Counted from the stretch's first letter, positions 53,456-61,780 are shown. The stretch: DNA of 64,000 bases from Streptomyces turgidiscabies Car8 (GCF_000331005.1 NZ_AEJB01000441.1:1-64000), one strand, 5' to 3'. Numbers and translations: made by a program. The notes: a model not told the origin generated them from the sequence alone.

Positions 53456-53771
53456 CTGCTTCACCTCCAACGCGCATGATCTTGTGGCGAGTTGTGTATC
53501 GTCAGACACGTACGCCGCCGCAGGGCGGCGTAACTCTAGGGCTTAGAGCCCGGAGAGGGTGTGTTGTCTGTGTGGCCGTGACCCCGTGACGCAGGGGACA
53601 TTTGGCCCCGGCATAGAACACCCTGAGCAAGGGGCGGGAAGCGGTCGCTCCTTGGTGCTAAAAAGGAGGAACGGCTCGCCAAGGCGTTAGCACCGCCCGA
53701 GGATGATTGCGCGCGTCGGCAGTCTCTCAGTTCACGAACCACGAAGTCGGTGGTCGAACTGAGGCTGCCCG

Positions 53772-53801
53772 CTTCCAGTTCGGCCCTCTTAGAACTGGAA
53801 G
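53772..53801 (+). promoter_or_regulatory. Hairpin that covers the ribosome site of the next gene
   Basis: Perfect 10-bp arms CTTCCAGTTC and GAACTGGAAG enclose a 10-base loop. The right arm contains GGAAG, the only purine-rich stretch before the GTG at 53814, so folding could hide the ribosome site. A second inverted repeat GGTGCTAA/TTAGCACC lies at 53654-53694. The rest of the 53510-53813 gap has no gene. Confidence 0.35.
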
Positions 53802-53813
53802 GCACTGAAACAA

Positions 53814-54065
53814 GTGGACTGGAATTCCCTTACCCTGACCGTCCTTGCGGTCTTCGGTCTGCTGAGCCTGGTCGTAACTTTGCTCATTCAGCTCATCAAG
53901 CAACTTCCCGAACTCATCCGTGCGGTGCGCGAGATGCTGTCCGCTCTCAAGCCGGACGACGAGGGCGAGGAGAGCACTACAGAGGCGCGGGAGTCAGAAC
54001 CTCCCGCCCGTCAGGAAGTGGGCGGAGAGCCAAGCCAGGAACGCAACCAGGACGAAGCGGCGTAG
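53814..54065 (+). CDS. Small membrane protein with charged tail
   Basis: 83 residues: one N-terminal membrane helix (LTLTVLAVFGLLSLVVTLLI), an amphipathic helix (KQLPELIRAVREMLSALK) and an acidic, Glu-rich tail. GTG at 53814 may be controlled by the upstream hairpin. Its 3' end overlaps the minus-strand gene 53994-54218 by 72 bases. The anchor-plus-helix form recalls phage spanin or accessory lysis proteins, but this is a guess from shape. Confidence 0.55.
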   Translation: MDWNSLTLTVLAVFGLLSLVVTLLIQLIKQLPELIRAVREMLSALKPDDEGEESTTEARESEPPARQEVGGEPSQERNQDEAA

Positions 54066-54218
54066 TCGGGTGGTCCGGTCCGGAACGGTGTCTTTCGCGG
54101 TGTGGAACCACTTCCAGACGTGCTCGGACAGGCTGTCGCCTGGCTGCTTCCGGTACAGGGCGACGCCCTCGATCACGCAGAAGGCGGCGATCCAGCCGAC
54201 CCATGCGGCAGTGAACAC
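53994..54218 (-). CDS. Small phage membrane protein (holin-like)
   Basis: 74 residues: an N-terminal helix (AAWVGWIAAFCVIEGVALYR), a soluble middle (KQPGDSLSEHVWKWFHTAKD), then a second helix (RRFVLVAFLAWLSAHFLTGG). GTG at 54218 follows the HNH stop by ten bases. This two-helix protein with SEHVWKWF in the loop is common among actinophage genes. A holin role is inferred from topology only. Confidence 0.6.
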   Translation of the reverse strand: MFTAAWVGWIAAFCVIEGVALYRKQPGDSLSEHVWKWFHTAKDTVPDRTTRLRRFVLVAFLAWLSAHFLTGGRF

Positions 54219-54228
54219 GGGCCACCTC

Positions 54229-54547
54229 CTACATCAGGCCCGGATGGGCCTCCGTCCGTCTGAAGCGCTTGTCGATCCGCCGTCTTTGTGCGGCAAGTGC
54301 GAGGGCTCCCTCGCGAGAGGACTTGGCCCGGTGATGCCACCCGCAGAGCGATCTCAGGTTGGCTTCTCGGTGGTCGTCACCGGGCACGATGTGGTCCGCG
54401 TCCGTAGCCGGTTCCTCGCAGCGCCGCCCGTACTGATCGCGGGCCGTGCAGCGGTGTCCGTCTCTACGCAGGACGCGAATCCGACAGGATTTTCGGCCAG
54501 TCCGCCGGCAACCTCTCGCGCCGGTCGGATGAAGCCCAGTTCGGCAT
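54229..54547 (-). pseudogene. Phage HNH endonuclease with a frameshift
   Basis: ATG at 54547 starts MPNWASSDRRERLPADWPKI. Near 54487 four extra bases (or one) put the rest out of frame; the second frame reads RIRVLRRDGHRCTARDQYG, ATDADHIVPGDDHREANLRS and LCGWHHRAKSS, giving an HNH core with paired Cys. Phage HNH proteins of this kind assist terminase in packaging and usually lie next to the terminase genes, as here. The shift separates the first 20 residues from the catalytic part. Confidence 0.7.
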
Positions 54548-55190
54548 CACACCCCCAGGTCGAGGAGTGCCGCGTACGCGGTCGTTGCCTGCTGTGGAAC
54601 AACTCCGTTGCCGAGGATCTGGAGCTGTTGTCCACGGGTCAGGTCGGGCACGTCGGTGACGTGGCCGAGGGGGAGGCCCATGAGCCTCTCGACCCAGACG
54701 GCGGTCACGCGTGGTCCGCCTTTGCGGCCGGGCTCGGTAGGTGGGGGAGCGGCGCGGCCGGTGACGGCTTCCCACCGTCGGATGGCGGGGAGGTACTCGC
54801 CCCACCAGTGCGCGGGGGAGTTGGGGCCGTCGACTGGTGACTCCGGCTCGCGACCTTCGAGGATCGCTTCCGAGTACGGGAGCAGGTAACACGCCTCGTC
54901 GTCGAGGGTGGGGCCGTGGCCTCCGCGCCGACGTTCTTCGGGATGGCGGGCGCCGCCGTTAGAGCCGAGGTTGCTCGTCGGGGTCTTCAGGGGTCGCGAC
55001 ACAGAACCACCGGTCACGGAGGTGAGGGGGTTGAGCTGCGGTAGCTCGTACGCACACCCACCGTGCGCGGTATCCGATCTCGGCCAGGTCGCCGAGGACG
55101 ACTTCGAGTCCGCGCGTCCGGATGTTCGAGACGTTTTCCAGGAAGGCGATCCTCGGTCGTATGACGCGAATTGAGTCAACGACTCCTCCA
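54547..55190 (-). pseudogene. DNA cytosine-5 methyltransferase, N-truncated and frameshifted
   Basis: The upstream part reads IRVIRPRIAFLENVSNIRTR with the catalytic-loop motif ENV, then LRDRWFCVATP. Near 54975 the frame shifts to TPTSNLGSNGGARHPEERRR. The C-terminal part has WVERLMGLPLGHVTDVP and LQILGNGVVPQQA, the target-recognition end and motif X. The N-terminal SAM-binding motif and the PC motif with the catalytic Cys are missing, so it cannot methylate. Phages carry such enzymes to evade host restriction. Confidence 0.65.
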
Positions 55191-55543
55191 CCTTGCGGGC
55201 GAACCGGCGCCGGCGGCACCATACCCACGCTTCCTCCTGGTCATTGCCCCTTGTCGTACCGTGAAGCACTCTGACCTAGTTCCCCGCAATGCTGATGTCC
55301 TGGCAGGGTTCTTCAAGTAGACCCCCAAACTCGAAAGACGCGATTACGTACATACGTCTTTCGTCTTCACTCAGGTGGCCCCTTCGGGGGCGAGGCTTCG
55401 CAGAAGCCCGAGGGGTACGGAACGGTGGCGTAGCCACAACTGAAGCCTCACCCACTCGGCCCTTCTTGGCAGGTTGAAGGCGTACGGCACCCCTAACGTG
55501 AGTGCCGTACTGCTGGGCCGGTGCACAGGGAGGAACAAGCCGC
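55191..55543. other. Intergenic region
   Basis: About 350 bases with no gene I can support. It contains the lost 5' end of the methyltransferase gene and the start region of the next plus-strand gene (GGAGGAA before its ATG). Confidence 0.35.
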
Positions 55544-56137
55544 ATGCCCTTGACGATCGCTGAACAGCGCCAGCTCGTAAGCATTGGCAACGCAAGCACA
55601 TACGTGCTTGGCCTAGACGGCATCTGGACAACTCGGCTGGCTGCTGACGTACCCGAGCCGGGTTCAGACGCTGCCAGCGAGCTGATCGACGTCGGCACCG
55701 AGATGGCCACGCTGCTCACCCACATCCATGAGCACGTCAAGCTCCTCGATCGGTTCGCCGATGAGATGGACGAGCTGATCAGCACCGTCGGCTATGTCAA
55801 GGAGCACCTCCCCGTTGAGGCGGAGGAGTTTCGTCAGCACCTCCGAGAGGCCCTGCAGTACGTCGATGGGTATGCGCCCGAGGAAGCTAAGGACATCCTC
55901 GCCAAGATCGACTTGATCAGGTCGGGCGAGGTTGTTGCCGGTGACCTGAAGGTCAAGATGCGGGGTGCCCTGCTGATCATCGCTGGTGCAGTCGCGCTCG
56001 GAGCGGGCATCGTAATCGTCGCACTCGGGGTCGAGGACTTTGGGGGGCCAATCCAGCACACTTGCCGACAGGTCGGGGGGACCATGTTCAAGCAGGGACT
56101 CCAGGACTGGAGGGCGGCTAGCGATGCTCAGGGCTGA
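55544..56137 (+). CDS. Hypothetical protein with coiled-coil region and one membrane helix
   Basis: 197 residues. MPLTIAEQRQLVSIGNASTY begins a soluble region; helices with a coiled-coil look (HIHEHVKLLDRFADEMDELI, EHLPVEAEEFRQHLREALQY) follow, then a C-terminal helix (GALLIIAGAVALGAGIVIVA) and a short tail. ATG at 55544 has GGAGGAA eight bases upstream. Plus-strand, intact, last before the caspase locus. I do not recognise the family. Confidence 0.6.
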   Translation: MPLTIAEQRQLVSIGNASTYVLGLDGIWTTRLAADVPEPGSDAASELIDVGTEMATLLTHIHEHVKLLDRFADEMDELISTVGYVKEHLPVEAEEFRQHLREALQYVDGYAPEEAKDILAKIDLIRSGEVVAGDLKVKMRGALLIIAGAVALGAGIVIVALGVEDFGGPIQHTCRQVGGTMFKQGLQDWRAASDAQG

Positions 56138-56457
56138 CCTGTGTTGACCGTGCTGATTCTGTGCTGACTTGGATCTCCCAGAACGGTGTTTCCGCAGGTG
56201 GGGGCGTTGCCGGTTGCGAGCGCGCAGGGGTGTCCCGGCCCGCCTCTGCCCACCACAACCGGTGACGCCGAACCTTTGCCCGGCTGACTCGGAGGACCCA
56301 GGGGTTCGTGGCCGGTTCGCGGCATGGCTGAGAGTGCAGGTTGGTGGTGATCGCCGGGCCGCAGCGGGCGGCTCGGTCGATCAGCGGACGGTGCCGGCAG
56401 CCGAGTCCCCGGTGGCAGAATGACCGTTAAGCTTCCATGGTGGAACGGGGGTAGAGG
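56138..56457. other. Intergenic region upstream of the caspase gene
   Basis: 320 bases without a clear gene. It should contain the promoter of the caspase/EACC1 operon; no strong inverted repeat or consensus hexamers stand out. Confidence 0.35.
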
Positions 56458-57891
56458 GTGTCGGCACGGGCTGAGCTGTACAGGAGTCTGCACGGGCTGC
56501 GGGAACGAGCAGAGCGTACCCGGCGTGCCGACGGCGAGTCGGTCGGTCTCGACTCCTTGGTCTTCGACGCCCGGGCCCGCGGCCTGCTCGGTGCACGGGA
56601 CCTCAAGGCTCATCGAGTCCGAGACTGGGCTCCACCCCGCTTCGCCGATTGCCGAGTTCCCTCACGGAGCGTTACCCAGCAGGCCCTCGCCGCGATCACC
56701 GTATGGAGCGAATGGGCGGGCGAGGAGCTGAACGAGTCGGAATGGTTGAGCCTCCTGGACCGAGCACAGCGTGAGAGTGCTGAAGAAGACGCCCTGGCCA
56801 GGGGAGAGGCCGCCGGCCCGGCCTCTCCACCGGTGTACGGTGGTTCACTCGCACCCCCGCCGCCACCACGACGCAGGATTCGTGTCCCGGGCCCTCCCCG
56901 CCCATCGGCGAGACCGGATGACCGGTTCGGGCCTTGGCTTGCCCGGCAGTTGAGGCGATCCGAGATCACTCAGTCGGATTTGGCCCAGGAGTTGGGTCTG
57001 ACCAGGGCCGCGGTCAGTGCGTGGATCACGGGTCGCGCGGAGCCGCGCAGCGAAGTGCGCCTGGAATTGGTCAAGGCCCTTGAAAGGCTTGCGCCGTGGG
57101 ACACGGAACAGGCGATCGAGGGGCGTCGAATGCTTCCGGCGGACACTCGGCGATTCGGCCCGCTGGAACGGTGGGCGACTGGCGCGGCGGTGATGATCGG
57201 CGTATCCGACTACACCCAGCTGCCGCCGGTGCCGTCCATCAAGAACAATCTGTCCGCGCTCACCGAGGTGGCGTTGACCGGGCTGGGGATTCCGCGCGGC
57301 AACGTGTACACCCTGGAGAACCCCACGTCCGCAACACAGGTGCACGAGAAGATCGACCTGGCCATGGACGCCGCGGATCCCCGGTCCGGTGGTCTCTTCA
57401 TCTATTTCGCCGGGCATGGCTGGACCGATCCTCGCAACGGACGCCTCCTGCTCGGTCTGGTCGACTCGAACCAGGACAAGGTCTGGACCGCCATGGAGTT
57501 CGACCGAATCCGTGACCAGGTGGCGGACGCTCCGGTGGGCTCGCGCCTGTTGGTCCTGGACAGCTGCTACAGCGGGGCGGCACTCGACATCCTCTCCGCG
57601 GGTCTGAGCAGCGCGGCACGGATCGAGGGCACCTACGTGATGACGTCCTCCAACGCCACCAACGCGTCCCGCGCTCCCCGAGGCGACCACTTCACCACCT
57701 TCACTGGGGAGATCATCCGTACGTTGACCGGCGGAATCCAGGGCGGTCCCCCGGTGATCGACACGGACGCGTTGTTCCATCATGTGCGGGCCAGTTGTCA
57801 GGAGCAGGGTTGGCCCGAGCCGTCGCGGCAGATCGGCCGCGATGGAGACCGAGTGGAACTCGTGATGAACAGCAAGTGGGGGTGGCCATGA
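56458..57891 (+). CDS. HTH-caspase-family protease, conflict-system effector
   Basis: 477 residues. The N-terminal 110 residues form a helical domain (MSARAELYRSLHGLRERAER). A Pro-rich linker leads to an XRE-type HTH (SDLAQELGLTRAAVSAWITG, about 176-195). The caspase p20-like domain follows: VMIGVSDYTQLPPVPSIKNN, catalytic His in FIYFAGHGWTD (His320) and catalytic Cys in VLDSCYSGAA (Cys370). The C-terminal part is short. Bacterial caspases in such loci act as suicide effectors or activators. GTG at 56458 opens the first helix. Its stop overlaps the EACC1 gene start (ATGA), so the two are translationally coupled. Confidence 0.88.
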   Translation: MSARAELYRSLHGLRERAERTRRADGESVGLDSLVFDARARGLLGARDLKAHRVRDWAPPRFADCRVPSRSVTQQALAAITVWSEWAGEELNESEWLSLLDRAQRESAEEDALARGEAAGPASPPVYGGSLAPPPPPRRRIRVPGPPRPSARPDDRFGPWLARQLRRSEITQSDLAQELGLTRAAVSAWITGRAEPRSEVRLELVKALERLAPWDTEQAIEGRRMLPADTRRFGPLERWATGAAVMIGVSDYTQLPPVPSIKNNLSALTEVALTGLGIPRGNVYTLENPTSATQVHEKIDLAMDAADPRSGGLFIYFAGHGWTDPRNGRLLLGLVDSNQDKVWTAMEFDRIRDQVADAPVGSRLLVLDSCYSGAALDILSAGLSSAARIEGTYVMTSSNATNASRAPRGDHFTTFTGEIIRTLTGGIQGGPPVIDTDALFHHVRASCQEQGWPEPSRQIGRDGDRVELVMNSKWGWP

Positions 57892-58265
57892 CCGAAGTGC
57901 AACTTCGTATCATCACGGAGACCGGTGCGAAGGTTCCGGACGGTCTTCGGATCTTTCTCTCCCGGGACCCTGAACTTCGCGGCGTCGGTCGGGCTCGGTG
58001 GGCCTCGGCGGCGCCTGCGGAAGACACGCTTGGGGACGCCCTCGACATTCTGACGTTGGGGGTTACCAGCACTCTCGCACTGCCGTCGGCCATCGAGACG
58101 ATCAAGCGATGGTGCGCATCCCGCGGAACCGTAGAAGGTGTTGACGTTCGCCTGGGATCGCAGAAGATCACTATCACCGGGACCGAAGACCCCGCGGAGA
58201 TCCGGCGCATGGCAGACCTGTTGAAGGCAGCCTACCCCGAGAGTGCACCTGCGCAAGGAGAGTGA
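57888..58265 (+). CDS. Effector-associated constant component EACC1-type protein
   Basis: 125 residues: VQLRIITETGAKVPDGLRIF, LSRDPELRGVGRARW, a hydrophobic middle (LGDALDILTLGVTSTLALPS), IKRWCASRGTVEGVDVRLGS and TEDPAEIRRMADLLKAAYP. The order of strand, DPELRG, hydrophobic helix, IKRW and closing helix is that of EACC1, a small protein known from computational surveys to accompany caspase, trypsin and other effectors in actinobacterial conflict systems. It overlaps the caspase stop by four bases. Its molecular role is not established. Confidence 0.82.
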   Translation: MTEVQLRIITETGAKVPDGLRIFLSRDPELRGVGRARWASAAPAEDTLGDALDILTLGVTSTLALPSAIETIKRWCASRGTVEGVDVRLGSQKITITGTEDPAEIRRMADLLKAAYPESAPAQGE

Positions 58266-58347
58266 GGAGGGTCTTAGCGGGTGGTGGGTGGCTACGTATC
58301 GCGGTGGCCAGCGAGGTGCCGATAGTTTCTCTGTTATCCCCTCGAAC

Positions 58348-58467
58348 AGGCGCAAGGGCCGCAGACCTCACGCCGTGACAGGCCCTGGCGAGCCAGCCTC
58401 TTGACCTGTCGGCGGCCCCGGGCGTCTGCGTCACGGGCATGCCCCGTGGGGACCAGTTGGGGACCAG
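58348..58467. repeat. Direct repeat, right copy, with two TGGGGACCAG motifs
   Basis: It encodes a gene tail HAVTGPGEPAS and stop with no gene body upstream, matching the 3' end of the 743-residue protein gene and its downstream sequence at 43.16 kb. TGGGGACCAG occurs at 58447-58456 and 58458-58467. It ends about 95 bases before the tRNA-Pro fragment, where an integrase gene end or attP arm would be expected. Confidence 0.6.
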
Positions 58468-58562
58468 ACGGACTCCGCGCACCTGAACACCATGCTCGGC
58501 ACCGCACGCTGTGCACCCTGATTTCTGGCCGTATGTTCAGACAAAAGGGATAACCTCTACTC

Positions 58563-58604
58563 CTGGGGGTCAAGGGGTCGCAGGTTCAAATCCTGTCGTC
58601 CCGA
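58563..58604 (+). other. 3' fragment of tRNA-Pro(GGG), probable attachment site (attR-like)
   Basis: The sequence runs from the anticodon loop CTGGGGG through the variable region and the T arm (GCAGGTTCAAATCCTGT) to the acceptor end CGTCCCGA. The 5' half (D arm, 5' acceptor strand CGGGACG) is absent; the sequence before it is unrelated. A strong terminator follows as it would after a real tRNA gene. Elements that integrate at tRNA 3' ends leave just such a displaced fragment at one boundary. No intact tRNA-Pro or integrase was found in the window. Confidence 0.7.
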
Positions 58605-58621
58605 CTTGTGAAAGTCGGAAA

Positions 58622-58661
58622 CCGGAGGCCGTTTTCTCAGCGATGAGAAGACGGCCTCCGG
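58622..58661. terminator. Strong hairpin terminator after the tRNA fragment
   Basis: 18-bp arms (one mismatch) CCGGAGGCCGTTTTCTCA and complement around loop GCGA. It serves the former tRNA gene and also the convergent GH43 gene. Confidence 0.85.
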
Positions 58662-58693
58662 CGTTTGCGCACAGTGGCGTCGGCCGGCAGTCG

Positions 58694-59725
58694 TCAGCCG
58701 CCGCCGTCGAGGTCTGCGCGTCGGCGGAGCACCCGCAGCTCATGGCCGACGAACTCCATCTCGTACAGCTTGCCCCGCGCGTTCTCGAAGGGGCGGTGGA
58801 GCACCATCATCAGCCGGTCGTCGAACGTGTGGAAGAGCATCCCGTGCCCGCTGTCCTCGCGGACCAGCGGCCGGTGCTGCTGCCACGGCCCGGTGATGGC
58901 GCCGGACGCCGAGGTGGCGTAGGTCTGCACATAGCCGCCGCTGACGGCCCCGTCCCGGCCCACGATGTTCTTCTCGTACGTCGACCACAGCATGAGGAGT
59001 GATCCGTCAGGGGTTCGGTGCAGCTGGGGGCCGTCGGTGACGTACGGCGGGAGCTGGTTCGGCAGGCCGGCGGGTATCTCCTCGGCGAGCCAGGACGCGT
59101 CCGAGCCCTTGAACAGGAAGACGGGGTCTCCGATCGTCCGGGACAGGTCCGGGGCCAGCCGGATCGCCTCCATCGTTCCGTCGATGGTCTGCAGCCACTC
59201 GTGCGCGTACACCATCCAGGGCCGGCCGGACGGGTCGACGTAGAGCGTGCCGTCGAGCGTCATGAGGTTCGCGGGCGGGGTGGGGCGTGAGGGGTCGACC
59301 ACGGTGAACGGGCCCAGCAGCGAGGACGAGACGGCCGTGATCGTGCCGCGCATGTAGGCCGGGATCTGGAACGGCGTACCCCACTTGTTCGGCGGAGGCA
59401 CCGGAAGCGGTCTGTTCTGGTCATGCAACGTGGTGAACAGGTAGTACCTGCCGTCCCATTCGTGTACCTCGGGTGCCCAGCCGCCGTCGGTCGCCCAGAT
59501 CTCCTTCTGCTCGGCGGCCAGGAAGACCACCACCGGGCGGGTCCAGTCCCGCAGGTCGTGGCTGCGGTAGACCATGGTGCCGGTGCCGTCCACGCCCGAC
59601 ACCGACGGGTCGTTGGACGTGTAGAGGTAGTAGGCGCGGGTCCTGTTGTCGGCAAGGACGAACGGATCGTGCAGCGGCATGTCGGGAAGCCGCATCGGGG
59701 TGCTGTCGGTGTCGGTGTCAGCCAC
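58694..59725 (-). CDS. Glycoside hydrolase family 43 protein
   Basis: 343 residues forming a five-bladed beta-propeller typical of GH43 arabinofuranosidases/xylosidases. The catalytic base Asp is in LHDPFVLAD (near residue 20). The middle blade has GGWAPEVHEWDGRYYLFTT, then DPSGRPWMVYAHEW and a candidate acid Glu in DGTMEAIRL; LLMLWSTYEKN and GHGMLFHTFDDRLMM follow. No signal peptide, so it is predicted intracellular. GTG at 59725. It is the first host gene right of the island, convergent with the tRNA fragment. Confidence 0.88.
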   Translation of the reverse strand: MADTDTDSTPMRLPDMPLHDPFVLADNRTRAYYLYTSNDPSVSGVDGTGTMVYRSHDLRDWTRPVVVFLAAEQKEIWATDGGWAPEVHEWDGRYYLFTTLHDQNRPLPVPPPNKWGTPFQIPAYMRGTITAVSSSLLGPFTVVDPSRPTPPANLMTLDGTLYVDPSGRPWMVYAHEWLQTIDGTMEAIRLAPDLSRTIGDPVFLFKGSDASWLAEEIPAGLPNQLPPYVTDGPQLHRTPDGSLLMLWSTYEKNIVGRDGAVSGGYVQTYATSASGAITGPWQQHRPLVREDSGHGMLFHTFDDRLMMVLHRPFENARGKLYEMEFVGHELRVLRRRADLDGGG

Positions 59726-59965
59726 GGTCGAAGGATAGACGCACCGCTCCGACCTCGGTCGTACCCGTGTTCGGGCATGCCGTTGGCCGAGAAAAACGCG
59801 TGGACCGCGGGGAATCCGACGCGGGACACTGCGACTTCTGGCCTGCCCGTACTCACACGTCTGCGCCGCCGCGAGCTCCGCGGGGGCGACGTCGTCGTGC
59901 CCGCCTGCCCGGACGACCCCGGAGAAGGCGAGCGGCCGGCCACCCTACGACACCACAGGGTTGGA

Positions 59966-61780
59966 ATGGGATCGCCTGAATCGCCCAAGGATCCACCGGG
60001 CAAGGGGCCTGTGCTCCTCGCCCTTCGCTACTACGGACGGGAGCTGGCCCGTCTCCGCGTGCTGACGGTGCCCGCGATGCTGCTCCCGGCGCTGGGCAAC
60101 ATCGGCCTCGCCTACATCGCGCCGCTGATCGTCGCGAAGCTCGTCGGCCGTATCGCCGACGACAACGGCGTCGCCTCCGGAACGGCACTGCCCTACGTTC
60201 TCGCCTTCGCCGGCGTCATGCTGCTCTCGGAGGTGCTCTGGCGGATCGGCCTGCACTGTCTGAACCGCGTCGACGCCCGCGGCATCGAGCACCTGTACGT
60301 GATCGGCATGGACGAGTTGTTCGCCAAGGACGCCTCCTTCTTCCACGACAACTTCGCCGGGTCGCTGACCAAGCGGGTCCTGAGCTTCGCCTCCCGCTTC
60401 GAGGAGTTCGTCGACACCCTCACGTTCCAGGTCGTGGGCAGTCTCGTGCCACTCGTGTTCGGGTCGGTGGTGCTGTGGCGCTACGAACCGCTACTGGTGG
60501 TCGGCCTGTTGGCGATGATCGCGCTGACGGCGCTGTGCGTGGTGCCCCTCATCCGGCGCCGCCAGGCGCTCGTCGACAAGCGCGAGGAGGCCATCGCCCA
60601 GGTGTCGGGCCACGTCGCCGACAGCCTGACGAACATGGACACCGTCAGGGCGTTCGCCGCCGAGGAACGTGAGGCCGCCGAGCACCGGTCCCGGGTCGCG
60701 GCGTCACGACGGCTCATGCTGAGGTCGTGGGACTACGGCAACCTGCGCATCGACACGTTGGTCGCACCGTTGTCCGTGCTCACCAACGCCCTGGGTCTGC
60801 TGCTCGCGGTCACCCTCGCCGGGGGCGGGCACGGCGTGGAGACGGTTGTCGTCGCCTTCACGTACTACTCGAACGCCACCCGGATCATGTTCGAGTTCAA
60901 CCAGATCTACCGCCGGCTGGAGAGCTCGATGACGGAGGCCGCGCAGTTCACCGAACTGCTGCTGACCTCCCCGACCGTGCTCGACCCCGCGTCGCCGGAA
61001 ACCCTGCGGTCCAGGGCTGCCGACGTCCGCTTCGAGAACGTGACCTTCGCCCACCCCGGCGCCGAGCCGCTCTTCGAGGGACTCGACCTGGCGGTGGCCG
61101 GCGGAGCGAAGATCGGCCTCGTCGGCCGTTCCGGCGGGGGCAAGACCACGCTCAGCCGCCTGCTGCTGCGGATGACCGACATCGACGCCGGCCGGATCAT
61201 GATCGGAGGCCAGGACATCAGCCTGCTGCGCCAGACGGACCTGCGCAGCCTGATCGCCTACGTGCCGCAGGACCCGGCGATGTTCCACCGCACGCTCCGC
61301 GACAACATCCTGTTCGCCCGCCCGGACGCCACCGAGGCCGAGATCCGGCGGGCGGCCGAGGCGGCGCACGTCACGGAGTTCGCCGACGCGCTGCCGGACG
61401 GCTTCGACACCATGGTGGGCGAACGCGGAGTCAAGCTGTCCGGCGGACAGCGCCAGCGGGTCGCTCTCGCCCGGGCGATCCTGCGCGACGCGCCGATCCT
61501 GCTGCTCGACGAGGCCACCAGCGCCCTGGACTCCGAGAGCGAGATCCTCGTCCAGGAGGCGCTGTGGCGGCTCATGGAGGGACGGACGGCGCTGGTGGTG
61601 GCGCACCGGCTGAGCACGGTCGCCACCATGGACCGGCTAGTCGTCCTCGACCGCGGAAGGATCGTCGAGCAGGGCACGCACCAGGAGCTGCTCGCGTCGG
61701 AGGGCGCCTACGCGAAGCTGTGGCAGCACCAGTCGGGGGGCTTCCTGGATGACACCCCCGCCTCGGCCGAACTCCGCTGA
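59966..61780 (+). CDS. ABC transporter, fused permease-ATPase (MsbA/multidrug type)
   Basis: 604 residues, a half-transporter that dimerises. Six membrane helices lie in residues 20-320 (MLLPALGNIGLAYIAPLIVA onward). The ATPase follows with Walker A GRSGGGKTT (about 387-395), Q-loop YVPQDPAMFHRT, signature LSGGQRQRVALARA (about 491), Walker B ILLLDEATSALDSE and H-loop VVAHRLST. ATG at 59966 follows AGGGTTGG; a longer open frame upstream is not coding in character. Substrate unknown. A terminator separates it from pyc. Confidence 0.9.
   Translation: MGSPESPKDPPGKGPVLLALRYYGRELARLRVLTVPAMLLPALGNIGLAYIAPLIVAKLVGRIADDNGVASGTALPYVLAFAGVMLLSEVLWRIGLHCLNRVDARGIEHLYVIGMDELFAKDASFFHDNFAGSLTKRVLSFASRFEEFVDTLTFQVVGSLVPLVFGSVVLWRYEPLLVVGLLAMIALTALCVVPLIRRRQALVDKREEAIAQVSGHVADSLTNMDTVRAFAAEEREAAEHRSRVAASRRLMLRSWDYGNLRIDTLVAPLSVLTNALGLLLAVTLAGGGHGVETVVVAFTYYSNATRIMFEFNQIYRRLESSMTEAAQFTELLLTSPTVLDPASPETLRSRAADVRFENVTFAHPGAEPLFEGLDLAVAGGAKIGLVGRSGGGKTTLSRLLLRMTDIDAGRIMIGGQDISLLRQTDLRSLIAYVPQDPAMFHRTLRDNILFARPDATEAEIRRAAEAAHVTEFADALPDGFDTMVGERGVKLSGGQRQRVALARAILRDAPILLLDEATSALDSESEILVQEALWRLMEGRTALVVAHRLSTVATMDRLVVLDRGRIVEQGTHQELLASEGAYAKLWQHQSGGFLDDTPASAELR

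Noticed and set aside
58265..58700. Integrase gene beside the tRNA-Pro fragment
   Set aside because: No frame here shows tyrosine or serine recombinase motifs; only an 18-codon gene tail is present.
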